NCBI GenBank assembly: GCA_937943045.1
Contig: CALEBN010000054.1
Span: 46,948-110,947 of the forward strand
DNA from: an uncultured Collinsella sp.
GTDB taxonomy: Bacteria > Actinomycetota > Coriobacteriia > Coriobacteriales > Coriobacteriaceae
Direction: 5' to 3'
DNA: 64,000 bases
The notes beneath the pieces were generated by a model. That model worked only from the letters and a program-made list of their open reading frames with translations. It ran no database searches and was not told the DNA's origin. The position numbers and the translations under genes are program-made. Position 1 is the stretch's first letter. Each line of letters starts with the position of its first letter. Below, piece by piece: positions 51,068-59,185 of the stretch.

Positions 51068-51955
51068 GTGTCCAATAAGCCTCAGGACGCTGAGTCCAAG
51101 CAGCCCGACTCGTCGTTCATCCAGCTTGACGATGCAAAGCAAAAGGGCGCCGCTTCGGCGGCGTCCGTCCCGCGGCACAAGGCGCTTGTTGGCGCCCTGA
51201 CGGCCGTCTGCACCGTTTTGATCGTTGTGTCGCTAGGCTTTGTTCAACCTTCTTCCAGCGGTGCTTGGTCCATCGATTGGATCACTCGGGCCGTGGCGGG
51301 GAAGAGCGTTGCCGACTCTGGCTCTGCTGCCTCTCACAAGACAGAGGCGGGTTCCTCGTCTTCTGATGCCGTGGACTCTAAGTCCAAGAAGTCGGATGAA
51401 TCGGACTCCAAGGACGATTCCGAATCTTCGGATAAGGACTCCAAAAAGGATTCGAAGGAGAAGAAGTCCGAAGACAAGGGCGGCAAGACGTCCAACAACG
51501 CGTCTGCTGGACAGGGCTCCGAATCCGCCGGTGGATCGAGTTCTTCTGACGGCTCTTCTTCGGGCGGCGTCTCGGTGGCTGGCGGTGGGTCTGCATCCAA
51601 CAGTGGCGGTGCCTCTGCGGGCAATCAAGGCGGCTCGCAGCAGCCTGGCTACGTCACGGTGACGGTTGCGGTCACATCGAGTGCCGTGGGCAATCCTGTG
51701 TCTTCTGGTGGCACCTTCACCTTTAACGAAGGCGCTACCGTCTATGATGCCCTGTGCGCCCTGGGCCTTTCCGTCAATGCGCACGGCTCGTCGTATGGCA
51801 CGTATGTCGCCGCTATCGGCGGCTTGGCAGAGAAGGAGCACGGCGGCACGAGCGGTTGGATGTACTCCGTCAACGGCGTGGCGCCAAACACAGCGTGCAG
51901 CAACTACGTCCTACACAACGGCGACAGCGTAGTCTGGTATTACGTAACGGGCTAG
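51068..51955 (+). CDS. Membrane-anchored DUF4430 (transcobalamin C-terminal-like) protein
   Basis: 295 residues from GTG 51068 (GAGG upstream; GTG 51059 directly after the previous stop is possible). A short cytoplasmic N-terminus, one membrane helix (ALVGALTAVCTVLIVVSLGF, about 41-60), a long Ser/Lys/Asp/Gly linker, then one DUF4430 domain (about 190-295) with VTVAVTSSAVG, TVYDALCALGLSVN, GWMYSVNGVAPNTACSNYVL and DSVVWYYV. It begins 9 bases after the giant protein's stop and shares its linker style, so it is co-transcribed and should fall under the same cobalamin riboswitch. Likely acts at the outer face of the membrane as a second binding component. Confidence 0.88.
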   Translation: MSNKPQDAESKQPDSSFIQLDDAKQKGAASAASVPRHKALVGALTAVCTVLIVVSLGFVQPSSSGAWSIDWITRAVAGKSVADSGSAASHKTEAGSSSSDAVDSKSKKSDESDSKDDSESSDKDSKKDSKEKKSEDKGGKTSNNASAGQGSESAGGSSSSDGSSSGGVSVAGGGSASNSGGASAGNQGGSQQPGYVTVTVAVTSSAVGNPVSSGGTFTFNEGATVYDALCALGLSVNAHGSSYGTYVAAIGGLAEKEHGGTSGWMYSVNGVAPNTACSNYVLHNGDSVVWYYVTG

Positions 51956-51975
51956 ATACCTCGACATAACGCGCC

Positions 51976-52015
51976 AAACGGGCGGTTCGGACAAACATCC
52001 GGGCCGCCCGTTTTT
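51976..52015 (+). terminator. Terminator of the DUF4430 operon
   Basis: acgggcggttcgga (51978-51991) pairs with 51998-52011, followed by a T run. Confidence 0.88.
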
Positions 52016-52050
52016 CATGCGTAGAGGACTGGGTCGCCGGGTCTCTCGGC

Positions 52051-52089
52051 AAACAAAAAAACCGGTTGGAACGAGAATTCCAACCGGTT
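52051..52089 (-). terminator. Terminator of GtrA gene 1
   Basis: Perfect 12-bp stem aaccggttggaa (52060-52071) / 52078-52089; on the minus strand it is followed by a T run (complement of the A run at 52051-52059). Confidence 0.88.
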
Positions 52090-52115
52090 ATACCTTCAAG
52101 CAAATGTCGGGCCGT

Positions 52116-52523
52116 CTACGAACGTGCGCCCTCGAGGAAGAAGCGACGGCTAAAGTAGTTGTACCAGGTGACCAGGAACGTTGCGATGGCCTTCATGGCC
52201 TGGTAGCCGATGCTCAAAAACGTGACGCCCACAAACATGTACAGGTCGTTGAGGCCCAAACCGATCACCGACAAGATGGTGAAGATCGTGAACTCGCGCT
52301 TACGGCTCATGCCCTCGCGATGGTCGAACACGTACTTCATGCTGAGCCAGTAGTTGACCACGACGGACGTGATAAACGAGAGCGTGGTGCTCATCAAAAA
52401 GTCGAGGTGGAACAGCTCGACGAGCGCAATGAGCATGCCCCAGTCGATGCCAAAGGAGATAAGACCCACGACAGCGAACTTGAGGAACTGCTTGGTATGA
52501 GGTTGTGCCAGTGCCTTGCGCAC
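52116..52523 (-). CDS. GtrA family membrane protein, copy 1
   Basis: 135 residues if GTG 52523 is the start; the open frame reaches 52604 but the extra residues are not GtrA-like. Four membrane segments: FLKFAVVGLISFGIDWGML, FLMSTTLSFITSVVVNYWL, FTIFTILSVIGLGLNDLYMF and a C-terminal helix before YNYFSRRFFLEG. The GtrA signature NYWLSMKYVFDHREGMSRKREF is present. GtrA proteins take part in moving lipid-linked sugars across the membrane for cell-surface glycans. A second copy lies just upstream. No glycosyltransferase genes are adjacent. Confidence 0.85.
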   Translation of the reverse strand: MRKALAQPHTKQFLKFAVVGLISFGIDWGMLIALVELFHLDFLMSTTLSFITSVVVNYWLSMKYVFDHREGMSRKREFTIFTILSVIGLGLNDLYMFVGVTFLSIGYQAMKAIATFLVTWYNYFSRRFFLEGARS

Positions 52524-52744
52524 GTAATCACATCCAATGCGTTGATGAATCGAGCAACGAGATACTTTAGAGCTTTTGCATAGGAAACGTAAGGTCTTTG
52601 GCAAGAACTATACGAACTCGCCAAATATTCAAGAGGTAATCCGCAAACGTTGCAAATCTTCCCGCAAACGAGCAGGGCCCACGAACAACGCAGTGCTCGA
52701 CGTGCGTCATCCGCAGGTCCCCGTAGCTGTGCGGAAAAGTCGAG

Positions 52745-53140
52745 CTACTTGGTCTCGTCGCCCTCCAGGAAGATCTTTCGGGTCACAAAGTTGTAGACCA
52801 TAACAAGCGCGGTGGCGCAAATCTTGGCGATATTGGCCTCGAGCCCCAGGCCGGCGTTGAGCGCCAGCACGATACCGTCGTTGAGTGCCAAGCCAATAAC
52901 GGACAACACGACAAAGATGATGAACTCGCGGCGGCGGCTCATGCCCTCCTTGTGTGCAAATACGTACTTCATGCTCGCGACGTAGTTAAAGATGAGCGAG
53001 ACGATAAAGCCACTGGTGTTGGCGATCAGGATATTGAGGCCCAGGCCGTAGTGGAGCAGATTCATGATGCCAAAGTCGATGACGGTGGCAATGACGCCGA
53101 CGACGCCAAACTTCATGATCTGCGCAAGGAGCTTTTGCAT
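52745..53140 (-). CDS. GtrA family membrane protein, copy 2
   Basis: 131 residues from ATG 53140 (AAGGCAGG upstream); the frame is open to 53203 without a ribosome site. Four membrane segments with the same core as copy 1: NYVASMKYVFAHKEGMSRRREFIIFVVLSVIGLALND and VTRKIFLEGDE at the end. It is probably a lipid-linked sugar translocation protein; its partner glycosyltransferase must be elsewhere. It follows fbp on the same strand after 78 bases. Confidence 0.87.
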   Translation of the reverse strand: MQKLLAQIMKFGVVGVIATVIDFGIMNLLHYGLGLNILIANTSGFIVSLIFNYVASMKYVFAHKEGMSRRREFIIFVVLSVIGLALNDGIVLALNAGLGLEANIAKICATALVMVYNFVTRKIFLEGDETK

Positions 53141-53218
53141 GGTACCTGCCTTAGGGTGGCGCCGGGGCGCCGTGGGGATGACAAACTCAGCAAGTTTAGC
53201 CAATCCGCGCAGGCGGGG

Positions 53219-55135
53219 CTAGGCGCGCTCCTCGATAGCACCGTTTCTATATGCATCGAGCAGTTGGCGCAGGTCCTGGATCTGGCTGCGAATCTTGACG
53301 CCGGTATCGGTGTCGCTCACCATGCGGCGCCGGTCGGCCTCGTCAAAGCGGTTGGTCTCGCTTTCGATGTCGATGTTGCGCGTGAGTGCCTCGGCAACCG
53401 TTGTAAAGGCCCGGTGCGACTTGAGGCGGCATCCGCGTGAGCTCGAGATAAGCGTGTAGCCGGCGATGCCTGTTTTGGGATGGTAGGCGCGACAGAAACC
53501 GCCATCGATGACCAGCAGCTTACCGTTGGCGCGGATGGGCTGCTCGCCTTTGGTGGTCTTGACCGGGGTGTGGCCGTTGATGATGTGGCCCGTCGGCGAG
53601 CAGGCCATGGGTGCGACGCCAAACTCGCGCATGATATCGTCGCAAACGGACGAGGACGTGGTGAGCGTATAGTACGGGTCCATCGGCTCGACCCACGTGT
53701 TCTTGTCGGCGATGTAGGCGCGCTCGAACGTGCGCACCACGCGTCCGCTGGCGGGTGAGTTAAAGCCGATCCACAGGTACCACATCCAGTCGAGGGCATC
53801 GCGGTCGCCGACGCGCCAGGCGCGGCGGGCGATATAGTCGCAAAAATCAAAATAATCGCGGCCGGCATGCCAGGTTCCCAGGCAGTTCATGCTGCTAAAG
53901 GTGCCGTCTTCGTTGAGCGGCACGCAGCCGTGGAAGAGCAGATTGCCGTTGGCGACCTTATACATGGAGCCGTGGGTATAGAGGAAATCGATGTGGCGAT
54001 GCAAGTGATCGGCGGTGACAAACTCGGACACGAGCTTGTCGATGATGTGCTGCTCCTCGGGCGTGAGCGTGTAGGGGTCCGCCGGATCGACGGTGGGGAA
54101 GTCGTTGGTCGTGAGCGGCCACACGCTGCCGTCGGCGAGGGTGACTGTGCCGGCGTCATGATCGATCTTGTCGAGCAGCAGGCGGTCGGCCATATCGAAC
54201 TCGGGGTGGCGCTGGATAATCTGGCCCTCGAGCTTAAAGAGCAGGACATTAATGGCTTTGATCAGCGGGCTTATCGGCTCGCCGGCGGTATAGGTGGCGT
54301 CGGCGAAGGCGACAAGCTCGCGCAGCGAGATGCCATAGTCGTTCTCGAGAATCTCGTAGTTGTCGTAGCGCAGGTTGTTGCGCAGCACCGTGGCGATGCA
54401 GGCGGGCTCACCGGCCGCAGCGCCCATCCACAGCAGATCGTGGTTACCCCACTGAATATCGAGCGAATGATAGGTGAGCAGGCGGTCCATAATCTTGGCC
54501 GCACCGCCGCCACGGTCGAAGATGTCGCCCACCAAGTGCAGGTGGTCGACGGCGAGGCGCTTGATGAGCGAGGCAAGCGACTCGATAAAGTCGTCGGCGC
54601 TGGCGGTCTCCAGAATGGATTCGATAATGCGCTCGTGATACCGCACGCGGTAGTTGTTCTCATCCGGATGCGTGTGCAGCAACTCGTCGATGATGTAGGC
54701 GTAATCACGCGGGATGGCCTTACGCACCTTGGAGCGGGTGTAGCGACTCGAAAGCGAGCGGGCAACCACAATGAGCTGGTCGAGCATGGTCTTGTACCAG
54801 GTGGGCGAGTCCTCGCGCCGGCTGCGGACAAGATCGATCTTCTCGCGCGGATAGTAGATGAGCGTGCACAGCTCGCCCTTTTCGTCAAAGGAGAGCGTGT
54901 CGCCAAAGATCTCGTCGACATGCTCGCGTACGACGCCCGAGCAGTTGTTGAGGATGTGCATAAAGGCTTCGTACTCGCCATGCACATCGCTCATAAAATG
55001 CTCGGTGCCCTTGGGTAGGTTGAGGATGGCCGAGAGGTTGATGATCTCGGTGAATGCGGATTGCTCGGTGGGGAACTGTCTCGACAGCAGGCGCAGATAC
55101 TTGAAGTCTTGCGGATTGCGATCGAATGCGACCAT
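53219..55135 (-). CDS. fbp: Fructose-1,6-bisphosphatase, class III
   Basis: 638 residues, the length of the Firmicutes-type class III enzyme of gluconeogenesis. Metallophosphoesterase motifs: MSDVHGEYEAF, VGDIFDRGGGAAKIMDRLL, WGNHDLLWMGAAAG, NGHTPVKTTKGEQPIRANGK and DGGFCRAYHPKTGIAGYTL. N-terminal DFKYLRLLSRQFPTEQSAFTEIINLSAILNLPKGTEHF is also diagnostic. ATG 55135 is preceded by GGAAGG; the frame continues upstream without homology. The class III enzyme is not related to the classical class I FBPase. Confidence 0.95.
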   Translation of the reverse strand: MVAFDRNPQDFKYLRLLSRQFPTEQSAFTEIINLSAILNLPKGTEHFMSDVHGEYEAFMHILNNCSGVVREHVDEIFGDTLSFDEKGELCTLIYYPREKIDLVRSRREDSPTWYKTMLDQLIVVARSLSSRYTRSKVRKAIPRDYAYIIDELLHTHPDENNYRVRYHERIIESILETASADDFIESLASLIKRLAVDHLHLVGDIFDRGGGAAKIMDRLLTYHSLDIQWGNHDLLWMGAAAGEPACIATVLRNNLRYDNYEILENDYGISLRELVAFADATYTAGEPISPLIKAINVLLFKLEGQIIQRHPEFDMADRLLLDKIDHDAGTVTLADGSVWPLTTNDFPTVDPADPYTLTPEEQHIIDKLVSEFVTADHLHRHIDFLYTHGSMYKVANGNLLFHGCVPLNEDGTFSSMNCLGTWHAGRDYFDFCDYIARRAWRVGDRDALDWMWYLWIGFNSPASGRVVRTFERAYIADKNTWVEPMDPYYTLTTSSSVCDDIMREFGVAPMACSPTGHIINGHTPVKTTKGEQPIRANGKLLVIDGGFCRAYHPKTGIAGYTLISSSRGCRLKSHRAFTTVAEALTRNIDIESETNRFDEADRRRMVSDTDTGVKIRSQIQDLRQLLDAYRNGAIEERA

Positions 55136-55453
55136 GAAGCACCTTCCGATGTGGTTGGTAAAACTGACAAACAGCGTCAAACGTTTATCAGTATGCGCCG
55201 CTTTTGTTTCGAATGGGGATGGGAGGTCGAATTGTTGGCCGAACGGTTTGGTAAATCGATTTAGTTGAGGTAGATATGGCGGTTGAGTGGAGACGCAGGG
55301 TCGTTTTTGCAGACGCATGCCTCCGGGATCGATAGAGATGATGACGGTAAAGATGTTCACTATCTTTGGTTCAATTTGGTAAATAGTGGACATTTGTACC
55401 GTATTCACGCTTGCTGTGCAATAATTTACGCAGCAATGAGTAAGGAGCCTCAT
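55136..55453. other. Divergent intergenic region (318 bases) between fbp and the DegV gene
   Basis: AT-richer than the surroundings; no gene seen. A CAATAAT -10-like site (55419-55425) precedes the DegV start without a well-spaced -35. Confidence 0.5.
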
Positions 55454-56344
55454 ATGAGTGATTTTGTCCTGACCTGTGAATCCGCCGCCGATCGAACCCG
55501 TGAGTTCTTTGCGTCGCGCAATATTTCTGTCGTGTGTTTTCATTACGAGATCGACGATGTTGTCTATACGGACGATCTGTATCAGTCGATTGCGCCGGAC
55601 GAGTTTTTTGCCCAGATTGCCGCGGGCGCCATGCCCAAGACGTCTCAGGTGAGCGTGGGTGAGTACGAGGAGTTTTGGGAGCCGTTTGTTGCCGAGGGTA
55701 AAGACGTGCTGCACCTGGCGTTGTCGTCGGGTATTTCGGGCACGTATGGATCGGCCTGCGTTGCGGCGCAGATGCTTGCGGATCGCTATCCCCAGGGCGG
55801 CAAGGTACGCGTCATCGACTCGCTGGCGGCGTCTTCGGGCTTTGGCCTGCTGGCGGAATGTGCCGCCGACGTTCGCGATAGCGGCGCTTCGCTCGACGAG
55901 ACGGCCGCTTGGATTGAGGAGCATAAACTCAACCTGCACCACTGGTTCTTCTCGACCGATTTGTCGAGCTACCTGCGCGGCGGTCGCATTTCGGCCGCGA
56001 GCGCGATCATCGGCACGGCGCTCAAGATTTGCCCGCTTATGACGGTCGATTGCGAAGGTGAGCTGGCGCCACGCGAGAAGATTCGCACCAAGAAGCGCGC
56101 GATCTCCGAGATGGCCAAGACCGTGATGGCGCATGTGCAGGACGGCGCGAACTATTCGGGCAAGTGCATCATGTCGCACTCGGCGTGCCGCGAGGACGCC
56201 GAGGCCGTTGCAGCACTGATAGAGGAACAGGTTCCGCAGCTCAAAGGCAAGATTGAGATCAATAGCATCGGTGCTCTGATTGGCTCGCATACCGGCCCCG
56301 GCACGGTGGCCGTCTTCTTTATGGGTGACAAGCGCGTGGACTAA
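55454..56344 (+). CDS. DegV family fatty-acid-binding protein
   Basis: 296 residues. The two-domain DegV fold binds a fatty acid and, as FakB, presents it to the FakA kinase in many Gram-positives. Motifs: SDFVLTCESAADRTREFF, PKTSQVSVGEYEEFW, VLHLALSSGISGTYGSA, VRVIDSLAASSGFGLLAECA, KLNLHHWFFSTDLSSYLRGGRISAASAIIGTALKICPLMTVD and the terminal HTGPGTVAVFFMGDKR. ATG 55454 follows TAAGGAG; ATG 55436 is too early for that site. FakA is not in the window. Confidence 0.95.
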   Translation: MSDFVLTCESAADRTREFFASRNISVVCFHYEIDDVVYTDDLYQSIAPDEFFAQIAAGAMPKTSQVSVGEYEEFWEPFVAEGKDVLHLALSSGISGTYGSACVAAQMLADRYPQGGKVRVIDSLAASSGFGLLAECAADVRDSGASLDETAAWIEEHKLNLHHWFFSTDLSSYLRGGRISAASAIIGTALKICPLMTVDCEGELAPREKIRTKKRAISEMAKTVMAHVQDGANYSGKCIMSHSACREDAEAVAALIEEQVPQLKGKIEINSIGALIGSHTGPGTVAVFFMGDKRVD

Positions 56345-56408
56345 CGTTTGTGGGCTGGCTGACGGTTTTAACGGCTACGCCAGTTCTCCTGACATTCGAT
56401 AACAGAAA

Positions 56409-56441
56409 AAGGCCCGTCCCGTTGTTTGCGGGGCGGGCCTT
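56409..56441. terminator. Terminator between the convergent DegV and TIM-barrel genes
   Basis: ggcccgtcccg (56411-56421) pairs with cggggcgggcc (56429-56439); T run on the minus strand, GC-rich with ttgctgttg on the plus strand. Confidence 0.8.
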
Positions 56442-56451
56442 GCTGTTGCGA

Positions 56452-57543
56452 CTAGCGTTTCTTTCCGCGGAAGAAGAAGCCGTGCAGCGAGGGCTTGAGT
56501 CCGCGGTTGGCGCGACGTTCCTCGATATGATCGTGGATCGAAGCGACGCGTTCGATGACTTCGTCGGGGATCGGCACATCGGGATTCATGTTCTCGACCT
56601 GGCTAACCTCGGCGGCGGCGACCTGGTCGATAATGGGCACATCGTCGTGCGAGATGACAGGTGTGGCGTCTTCCTTCATCTTGCGATAGCGCTGCATCAT
56701 GTCGGTCTGCAGTTGCTGGGCCGATGGCGGCGTCCAGATGATGGCGTTGGCGCCGGCGGCGATGGTCTCACGGATGCTCTCGGGCGTTTTGCCGCCCGGT
56801 GCGATGAGCGGCAGGTTGGGATAGTGCTCGCGCAGTTCACGCAGGACCTGCGGCGTGTTCTTGCCGGCCGCGATGTTGAGGATCTTGGCTCCGGCGCGCA
56901 CCTTGGCATGCGCATCGTCGTCGCAGCGAACGACCGTGGCGATGACGGGGATATCGGCGATGTTGGTGATGTGCTCGACCATCTCGGCGGTAGCGGGGGA
57001 GTTGACCACGCAGCCCGCCGCGCCCTGCATCTCGGATACGGCCGCCATCTGCACGGAACGCTTACCGGTGGTGGTGCCGCCGCCAACGCCCACAAAGACC
57101 GGGCACTCGGCAACAGTCAGCAGCGCCTGCGTAATGGCGGGCTGCGGCGTGAAGGGGTAGACGGCAAACACAGCGTCGGCATTGGAGTTGCGGATGACCG
57201 CCACGTCGGTGGTGTAGATGAGCGATTTGATGCGGCGGCCAAAGAGCGTAAAGCCGCTGGCCTCCTCGATCTCATCGGGCATGCGGAGGGCCGCCTTGCG
57301 CAGGCGCCCGTCGATGGGCAGCGGCTCCATGGGCAAAAGGCCGTTGGGAGTTACGGCCACCTGGGGCTCGGTAAATTCGTCTGCAAGCTCTACCTCGGAG
57401 AAGTCGACCGAGGCGACGATGTCCTCGTGAACCTCGGCGGGAACATCGATGGGGGCTTGGTCGTTCGTCGCGGCAGGCGTATCGAAGGAGCTGGTGCCGA
57501 CAAAGGCGTCGACGCGCTCGTTTAAATCGTTGAGAGAATCCAT
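56452..57543 (-). CDS. TIM-barrel (aldolase-like) protein, unknown
   Basis: 363 residues. A Pro/Asp/Glu-rich N-terminus (about 1-75) leads into a beta/alpha barrel: VFVGVGGGTTTGKRSVQMA, GAAGCVVNSPATAEMVEHI, IPVIATVVRCDDDAHAKVRAGAKILNIAAG and the phosphate-binding-like LIAPGGKTPESIRETIAAGANAIIWTPPS. This resembles KDPG-aldolase- or NanE-type barrels, but I cannot name a substrate. The C-terminal tail is basic (RGLKPSLHGFFFRGKKR). Start ATG 57543 has only a weak ribosome site. It appears monocistronic. Confidence 0.65.
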   Translation of the reverse strand: MDSLNDLNERVDAFVGTSSFDTPAATNDQAPIDVPAEVHEDIVASVDFSEVELADEFTEPQVAVTPNGLLPMEPLPIDGRLRKAALRMPDEIEEASGFTLFGRRIKSLIYTTDVAVIRNSNADAVFAVYPFTPQPAITQALLTVAECPVFVGVGGGTTTGKRSVQMAAVSEMQGAAGCVVNSPATAEMVEHITNIADIPVIATVVRCDDDAHAKVRAGAKILNIAAGKNTPQVLRELREHYPNLPLIAPGGKTPESIRETIAAGANAIIWTPPSAQQLQTDMMQRYRKMKEDATPVISHDDVPIIDQVAAAEVSQVENMNPDVPIPDEVIERVASIHDHIEERRANRGLKPSLHGFFFRGKKR

Positions 57544-57735
57544 GGCGGTCCGTTTCTATGTTCTGCGGTCGGCAGTGTACGACCGGCGTTGCGAGTGCTA
57601 AATCGTTTGACGAGTTGATTTTTCCCCGCCGCGCCATCCGTTAGACTGAAGGACCGGCGAACGTGAAGGAGCTGTGGTGGCGGGAATCGAGGTGCTATCT
57701 TGAATGTCCCGTATGCAAAAGAGAGGTGACGCGGT

Positions 57736-57906
57736 ATGGAATTTTCGGCAATGTTAGGCTCGATTGGCCTATGCGTGGGCGCAATCGCTGCCGCCGCGGT
57801 CATCTACTTTGCGGTCACGGCCATTAAGGGCAAAAAGGCCGAGCGCAAGGAGCGTGAAGCGCTTGCGCGGCATAAGGACCAGCAGGACAGGCGCGCACGG
57901 CGATAG
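57736..57906 (+). CDS. Small single-pass membrane protein
   Basis: 56 residues: MEFSAMLGSIGLCVGAIAAA and AVIYFAVTAIKGKK, one membrane helix (about 7-30), then a strongly charged tail (ERKEREALARHKDQQDRRAR). GAGAGGTG lies 8 bases before ATG 57736. The layout (helix plus basic cytoplasmic tail) is typical of genuine small membrane proteins. Function unknown. Convergent with the methyltransferase gene. Confidence 0.65.
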   Translation: MEFSAMLGSIGLCVGAIAAAAVIYFAVTAIKGKKAERKEREALARHKDQQDRRARR

Positions 57907-57930
57907 CTTGTTGAGTTTTGAATCCGTGCG

Positions 57931-59034
57931 CTAGCTGCGTTTTCGGACCAGGGCGATATAGAAGCCCTCAAAGTCGCGACTGGGCGGAATGGTCAGCGTG
58001 CCTGGCATGCCGTTGGCAATGGCCGAGACGTGACCCGCGGCAATGGCTTCGGTAAGGGCGTTGCACTCGATATGCGGCTTGTCGCCGGTATCCTGTGTGC
58101 GACGCGCTTCGCTTTCGCTTGGCGTGCCGTCGAGGGGGATGAGCTCGCAGTCCATATGCTTGTCGAGGGCCTCTTGCAGGGCGTCCTCGTTTTCCTGCGG
58201 CAAGATCGAACAGGTCGAATAGACCAGCGTGCCGCCCGGTTTGAGGGCCCCCATGGCGCGGTCCAGAAGTGCTCGCTGCGAGCGGGCGCACTTGACGAGC
58301 AGCTGCTCGGTGAGGCCGCGCAGACTTTTCTCGTTGCCGCTGATGACGGTGCCCGTACCGGTACAGGGGGCGTCGAGCAGGATACGGTCAAAGCGGAAGA
58401 ACTCGTCAAGCTCGCGCGCGTCAATACGCATGACGGGCACGTTTTTGGCGCCCTGGCGGCCCAAGTTGGCCTCGAGCTTTTCGGCGCGGGGAATGCTCAT
58501 CTCGCAGGCGGTGAGGTGCGCCTGGCCCTGGGTGAGGGCGGCGATCTGCGTCGTCTTGCCGCCGGGGGCCGCGCACATGTCCAAGATATCCTCGCCGGCC
58601 TGCGCGCCCAGCACCAAAGGAGGCATCATGGACGACAGACTTTGCAAGTAGATCTTGCCGTCGCGGTAGATGTCGAGATCCCACAGATCGGAAACCTGGG
58701 CCTCGGGCAGGATAAAGGCTTCTGGGTACCAGGCAACGGGGTTGTGGGCGATGCCGGCGGCATCGAGCGCCGCAGCGATGTCCTCGGCGGTCGCCTTGAG
58801 CGTGTTGGCGCGCAGCGTGACCGGGCGTGTGGCCGCGGCGCCAAAGCCTTCGATCACGAGCTCGGCATCGGCAGGCGTATAGGCGCCAGCAACCGTGTCG
58901 ACCATAAAGCGCGGCAGGTCGGCGGCGGAGTGTTGGGCGGCAAGCTGGTCGGAAAGCTCGGTGGCGGCAAACTGCCTAAGCTTGAGCTCGGGCTTAACCT
59001 GCTTTTTCTGCTTACGACGACGCGGCTTGGACAT
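57931..59034 (-). CDS. RsmB/NOP family class I RNA methyltransferase (m5C)
   Basis: 367 residues. SAM-dependent enzyme that puts a 5-methyl group on cytosine of rRNA or tRNA. Basic N-terminus (MSKPRRRKQKKQ), then RANTLKATAEDIAAALD, YLQSLSSMMPPLVL, the SAM-binding CAAPGGKTTQIAAL (about 153-166), the catalytic LLDAPCTGTGT and YSTCSILPQENEDAL (the two cysteines of the m5C mechanism). Short of the RsmB N-terminal NusB-like domain, so closer to RsmF/Trm4-like proteins; which site it modifies is unknown. GGAAGGAAAG precedes ATG 59034. Confidence 0.92.
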   Translation of the reverse strand: MSKPRRRKQKKQVKPELKLRQFAATELSDQLAAQHSAADLPRFMVDTVAGAYTPADAELVIEGFGAAATRPVTLRANTLKATAEDIAAALDAAGIAHNPVAWYPEAFILPEAQVSDLWDLDIYRDGKIYLQSLSSMMPPLVLGAQAGEDILDMCAAPGGKTTQIAALTQGQAHLTACEMSIPRAEKLEANLGRQGAKNVPVMRIDARELDEFFRFDRILLDAPCTGTGTVISGNEKSLRGLTEQLLVKCARSQRALLDRAMGALKPGGTLVYSTCSILPQENEDALQEALDKHMDCELIPLDGTPSESEARRTQDTGDKPHIECNALTEAIAAGHVSAIANGMPGTLTIPPSRDFEGFYIALVRKRS

Positions 59035-59051
59035 CCGTCTTTCCTTCCACC

Positions 59052-59175
59052 TAAATGATTATTCTGGGACGGGGATTAAAAAATCATTTAATGATCCCCG
59101 TCCCAAAAAGACTGTACTGTGGCGCCCGGGAATGATTTTTTAATCCCCGTCCCAGAATAATCATTCCCGGGCGCG
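59052..59175. repeat. REP/BIME-like nested palindrome
   Basis: Two perfect 35-bp inverted arms (59054-59088 and 59131-59165; core ttctgggacggggatt) flank a third partial copy (gatccccgtccca near 59093-59105). Each arm is itself a hairpin: taaatgatt/aatcattta on the left, gcgcccgggaatgatt/aatcattcccgggcgc on the right. It lies between the methyltransferase start and the end of the tRNA-ligase gene, so it may end the upstream transcript. Likely a mobile or REP-type element; no transposase here. Confidence 0.85.
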
Positions 59176-59185
59176 TTGCGGTTGC

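Noticed and set aside
53219..56290. fbp start far upstream of 55135
   Set aside because: The extra N-terminal 385 residues have no homology to class III FBPase and overlap the divergent degV gene; GGAAGG supports ATG 55135.
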